From: Caballeronia terrestris
GTDB lineage: Bacteria > Pseudomonadota > Gammaproteobacteria > Burkholderiales > Burkholderiaceae
Assembly: GCF_001544515.1 (NCBI RefSeq)
Contig: NZ_FCOL02000007.1
Span: 62,001 to 126,000 of the forward strand
Reading direction: 5' to 3'
DNA: 64,000 nt
Below, piece after piece: positions 61,031-64,000 of the stretch. The first letter of the stretch is position 1; each line of letters starts with the position of its first letter. The position numbers and the translations under genes were made by a program. The notes below the pieces were generated by a model. The model made no database searches and was not told the origin of the DNA. It saw only the letters and a list, made by a program, of their open reading frames with translations.

Positions 61031-61813
61031 TCACATGCGGAAGTGCTCGCCGAGATAGACGCGCCGCACGCTCTCGTTCTCGATGATCTCGCTCGGCGCC
61101 CCGGCCGCGAGCACGCTGCCGTCACTGATGATATACGCGTGGTCGCAGATGCCGAGCGTCTCGCGCACGTTGTGGTCCGTGATCAGCACGCCGATGTTGC
61201 GCTGCTTCAGGAACTTGACGATCTTCTGAATTTCCAGCACAGCGATCGGATCGACGCCGGCGAATGGCTCGTCGAGCAGGATGAACGCCGGGTTGGTCGC
61301 GAGCGCCCGGGCGATTTCGACGCGCCGCCGTTCACCGCCCGAGAGCGACAGCGCCGGATTCTCGCGCAGGTGAGCGATCTGGAGCTCGTCGAGCAGCGCT
61401 TCGGCGCGCTCGTAGATCGCGTCCTTCGAGAGGCGCTTGCCGGATTCGTCAGTTTGCAGCTCCAGAACGGCGCGAATGTTCTGCTCGACCGTCAGCTTGC
61501 GGAACACCGATGCTTCCTGCGGCAAGTATGAAAGCCCGAGCTTCGCGCGCTGGTGAATCGGCATGAGGGAGATCGAGGTCCCGTCCAGCGCGATTTCACC
61601 TGCATCGAGGGGCACCAGGCCGACGATCATATAGAACGACGTCGTCTTGCCCGCGCCGTTCGGGCCGAGCAGCCCGACGACTTCGCCGCTCTTCACGTCG
61701 AGCGATACGTCTTTCACGACCGTGCGCGAACCGTAGCGTTTCTTCAGATTGCGGACGGCGAGCGAACTCGATTCACCGATCGGCTTTCGATGGGGCATGG
61801 CGGGCGAATTCAC
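61031..61813 (-). CDS. lptB: LPS export ABC transporter ATPase LptB
   Basis: Powers extraction of lipopolysaccharide from the inner membrane. The 260 residues have Walker [20 protein letters not shown], signature [15 protein letters not shown], Walker [17 protein letters not shown] and the H-loop [10 protein letters not shown]. The GTG start at 61813 overlaps the lptA stop (GTGA); ATG at 61798 is the alternative. Confidence 0.95.
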   Translation of the reverse strand: MNSPAMPHRKPIGESSSLAVRNLKKRYGSRTVVKDVSLDVKSGEVVGLLGPNGAGKTTSFYMIVGLVPLDAGEIALDGTSISLMPIHQRAKLGLSYLPQEASVFRKLTVEQNIRAVLELQTDESGKRLSKDAIYERAEALLDELQIAHLRENPALSLSGGERRRVEIARALATNPAFILLDEPFAGVDPIAVLEIQKIVKFLKQRNIGVLITDHNVRETLGICDHAYIISDGSVLAAGAPSEIIENESVRRVYLGEHFRM

Positions 61814-62499
61814 TGCTGCGGCGTTCCTTGAATGGTGTTGGACGGAGCGAGCGTGGCCGGGCTGCCGCTGAGCGGCGCGGCGTTGCCGTTGCGCGGCGAG
61901 AGCATCGCGCGCACACGTCCGCTCGGATTGCCCGGCCCGGCGACGTCCGGACCCGCCTTCGCGGTGTAGAAATCCTTCTGGCCGTCATAGGTGATCACGC
62001 TGCCGCGCACTTCGTCCTGAACCTTCGTCAGGCCCTGCAGGCGGCGCACGACCGCGCGGTTCGTGAGCGTGGTGAGGTCCTGCTTGCCGTCGTAGTCGAT
62101 GCGAACCGCGTTGCCTTCGATGTACTCGTCGACGCCATCGCGCTTCTGGCGGAAGTACGACAGGTTCTTGCCGGTCGACGTGCCGGTCGCGTACTGATAG
62201 CCCTGCGGGTCCTGGGTCACTTCGACGCGATCGGCCTTGATCACGATCGTGCCTTTGGTCGCGACGACATGGCCGATGAAGATGTTCTTCTGCTTCAGGT
62301 CGTCGTAGGACATGTTGTCCGCTTCGATGTTGAGCGGCTTGTCGCGGTCGGCGCGTTCGGCGTGGGCTGCCGGAGCGAAGCCCGCGAGCGGCAACACGAC
62401 GAGCGCGGCCGCGAGCCCGGTCTGCACGGCGCGCGCGGCGCGGCGCGACAACGCTTGGCGCGGACAGCCGGAATCAGGACGAGGGGACGTTTCGTTCAT
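61810..62499 (-). CDS. lptA: LPS transport periplasmic bridge protein LptA
   Basis: 229 residues with a signal peptide ending in APAAHA and an OstA/LptA domain ([36 protein letters not shown]). Forms the periplasmic bridge between LptC and LptD. A Ser/Pro-rich tail of about 45 residues follows the domain. Coupled to lptB. Confidence 0.94.
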   Translation of the reverse strand: MNETSPRPDSGCPRQALSRRAARAVQTGLAAALVVLPLAGFAPAAHAERADRDKPLNIEADNMSYDDLKQKNIFIGHVVATKGTIVIKADRVEVTQDPQGYQYATGTSTGKNLSYFRQKRDGVDEYIEGNAVRIDYDGKQDLTTLTNRAVVRRLQGLTKVQDEVRGSVITYDGQKDFYTAKAGPDVAGPGNPSGRVRAMLSPRNGNAAPLSGSPATLAPSNTIQGTPQQ

Positions 62500-62529
62500 G
62501 CAGTCACACTTGGGATGAGATTGCCGGGA

Positions 62530-63132
62530 TTACTTGGAAGAGCCGCCGTTGATATCGGACGAGGCGATCGCGCCGCGCACGCTACCGAAGAGCTTCATTT
62601 CCCGGGTCACGTTGTTGTAGTTCATGCCATTGGCCGTCATCACGGACGGACCGCGCTGAAGTTTAACCGGCTTTTCCGTTTCGATGACATCGTCGTTGAC
62701 CAACACGCGAAAATGCTGCGAATCCGCCTGCATCTGCGGATCGCCGAATCCGGCGGCACGCAGGATGCGGGCGTTGTCGTACAGGTCGACGATGGAGACG
62801 TCGCCGTTCACCGTGCCGCGCTCGGCCGTCGCGGTGACGGTCGGCTTCTGCGGCTGGAACATGCGCATCGCGGGCAGCGTGAGGTCGCTGTTTTCGTCGT
62901 CTTCGTAATGGACCATCGACTTCGCCGTCAGGCGATATTGCGTCGTGCCGGTCGTGTCGAGTTCGGAGACGGAGAAGTTGTCGGCGAAATAGTCGGGCGT
63001 GTGGCGCTTCGCCTGCTCCGGCGCTTCCGGCGCGGAGGGCAGCGTCGCCTGCAGCAGCCAGTACGTGACGCCCGCGAGCGCGGCCATCGCGACGAGCGGC
63101 AGGAGCGAAGTGAGGCGGGCGGGGCGCGGCAT
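62530..63132 (-). CDS. lptC: LPS export protein LptC
   Basis: 200 residues: an N-terminal membrane anchor (LLPLVAMAALAGVTYWLL) and a periplasmic LptC domain (PDYFADNFSVSELDTTG). Passes LPS from LptBFG to LptA. Start ATG at 63132 is two bases after the kdsC stop. Confidence 0.93.
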   Translation of the reverse strand: MPRPARLTSLLPLVAMAALAGVTYWLLQATLPSAPEAPEQAKRHTPDYFADNFSVSELDTTGTTQYRLTAKSMVHYEDDENSDLTLPAMRMFQPQKPTVTATAERGTVNGDVSIVDLYDNARILRAAGFGDPQMQADSQHFRVLVNDDVIETEKPVKLQRGPSVMTANGMNYNNVTREMKLFGSVRGAIASSDINGGSSK

Positions 63133-63134
63133 CG

Positions 63135-63692
63135 TCAGCCTCCGATCGCCGTGGCGAGCAGGTCGTCGTAACGATTCTGCGCGCGCAGGATCGCGTCGCA
63201 CACTTCGCGCACGGCACCGTGGCCTCCGCGCGCTTCGGCCACCCAGTGCACGCGACGGATCACTTCGGGATGCGCGTTGGCCGGGGCCGCCGCGAAGCCG
63301 CACAGGCGCATGACGGGGAGATCGGGCCAGTCGTCGCCCATGTAGCCGCACTCGGACGCCGCGATGCCGGTTTTTTGCAGCAATTCGGCGAGCGCGACGG
63401 TTTTATCCTCGACGCCCTGGAACAGATGCGTGATCGCGAGTTCCCGCACGCGCGCCGTGACGATGCCCGACTGCCGTCCGGTGATGATCGCCGTCTGCAC
63501 GCCGATTGAGGCAAGCGCCTTCACGCCGTAGCCGTCGAGCGAATTGAACGACTTCATCGTGTCGCCTTCGGCGGTGAAGAAGAGGCTGCCGTCGGTGAAC
63601 ACGCCGTCGACATCGAAAATCATCAGCTTGATGCGGCTCGCGCGCTCGGCGGCGTCGGCGGGTCCCTGTGCAGCGGAAGGCTTCTGCGCCAT
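63135..63692 (-). CDS. kdsC: 3-deoxy-D-manno-octulosonate 8-phosphate phosphatase
   Basis: HAD-family phosphatase giving free Kdo for LPS, 185 residues. The nucleophile motif IFDVDGVFTDGSLFF, then TGRQSGIVTARVREL and YMGDDWPDLPVM are present. The ATG at 63692 overlaps the kdsD stop (TGATG). Confidence 0.94.
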   Translation of the reverse strand: MAQKPSAAQGPADAAERASRIKLMIFDVDGVFTDGSLFFTAEGDTMKSFNSLDGYGVKALASIGVQTAIITGRQSGIVTARVRELAITHLFQGVEDKTVALAELLQKTGIAASECGYMGDDWPDLPVMRLCGFAAAPANAHPEVIRRVHWVAEARGGHGAVREVCDAILRAQNRYDDLLATAIGG

Positions 63693-64000
63693 CAAATTAC
63701 CTTCTTGGAGAAGAGGTCGTGCATGTTCAGGGCGCCGATCAGCGTCGCGTTGGCGTCGACGACCAGCATCTGATTGATGCGATGACGCTCCATCAGTTCC
63801 ACGGCTTCCACCGCGAGATGATCGGGGCCGATCGTGCGCGGGTTGCGCGTCATGACGTCGGCGAGTCGCAGCGCGCGGAAATCGCCGTCGCGCTGCAGCA
63901 CGCGGCGCAGGTCGCCATCGGTGAAAATGCCTTCGACGTGACGGTTCGAATTGATCACGGCCGTCATGCCCATGCGCTTCTCGGTGATCTGGAAGAGCGC
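63692..64000 (-). CDS. kdsD: Arabinose-5-phosphate isomerase, 3' part only
   Basis: The visible 102 residues are the C-terminal CBS pair (ITEKRMGMTAVINSNRHVEG, GIFTDGDLRRVLQRDG, MERHRINQMLVVDANATLIG, ALNMHDLF) of the KdsD/KpsF isomerase, which makes arabinose-5-phosphate for Kdo. The SIS catalytic domain lies beyond the window edge. Gene order with kdsC and lptC supports the call. Confidence 0.92.
   Translation of the reverse strand, partial: ALFQITEKRMGMTAVINSNRHVEGIFTDGDLRRVLQRDGDFRALRLADVMTRNPRTIGPDHLAVEAVELMERHRINQMLVVDANATLIGALNMHDLFSKKVI

Overview
The window is a 64 kb stretch of a GC-rich betaproteobacterial chromosome. It looks like Burkholderiaceae, most likely Paraburkholderia, Caballeronia or Burkholderia chromosome 1. 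The clues are the order gshB, mannose-type EIIA, ptsH, ptsI; the aa3 oxidase operon whose subunit II carries a cytochrome c and an OmpA-like domain; the lolB, ispE, tRNA-Gln, prs, rplY, pth run; and the kdsD, kdsC, lptC, lptA, lptB, rpoN, hpf, ptsN, hprK, rapZ run. Assignment to a genus is inference. I see no prophage, insertion sequence, CRISPR array or rRNA operon. Most of the window is core genome.

Layout. 1-4 kb: end of gshB, then the regulatory PTS proteins (EIIA, HPr, EI). 4-8 kb, minus strand: an orphan autotransporter heptosyltransferase, a MoeB/ThiF E1-like enzyme and a C-terminal processing protease. 8-15 kb: gpmA; rhodanese, glutaredoxin, secB and gpsA; a macrodomain protein; trmL; a ComF protein; a methyltransferase; and a DUF2244 protein led by a good sigma70 promoter. 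15-25 kb: cytochrome aa3 oxidase structural and assembly genes (coxB, ctaD, a 46-residue protein, ctaG, DUF2970, ctaE, SURF1, a SCO-like protein, ctaA, ctaB, sco), followed by decayed remnants of a cytochrome bo3 operon (cyoC', cyoD'). 27-35 kb: a complete N-acetylglucosamine uptake and catabolism cluster (GntR regulator, nagA, SIS-domain deaminase, fused EIIA-HPr-EI, EIICB).

35-47 kb: rpoH with a perfect CIRCE operator, a PagL-type lipid A deacylase, leuA with a possible translationally coupled upstream ORF, ybiB, a FAH hydrolase/maleylacetoacetate isomerase/LysE exporter operon, ftsY, rsmD, coaD, a ferredoxin and hisC. 47-56 kb: pth, rplY, prs, tRNA-Gln, ispE, lolB, a large TPR protein, mutM, mutY and a Lon-N domain protein. 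56-64 kb, minus strand: rapZ, hprK, ptsN, hpf, rpoN, lptB, lptA, lptC, kdsC and the 3' end of kdsD.

How the parts fit. Two phosphotransfer systems share the window. The regulatory one (EIIA-Man, HPr, EI, PtsN, HPr kinase, RapZ) is split between the two ends. The sugar-transport one (NagF/NagE) sits in the middle with its own HPr domain. Envelope functions recur: LPS transport and Kdo synthesis, lipid A deacylation, LolB, SecB and autotransporter glycosylation. The points most worth a second look are the CIRCE element at rpoH, the dead cyoCD remnant, the second EIIB domain of NagE that lacks its cysteine, the orphan heptosyltransferase and the leuA upstream ORF. No wholly new system is evident. 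All calls come from reading the sequence; no database search was possible.
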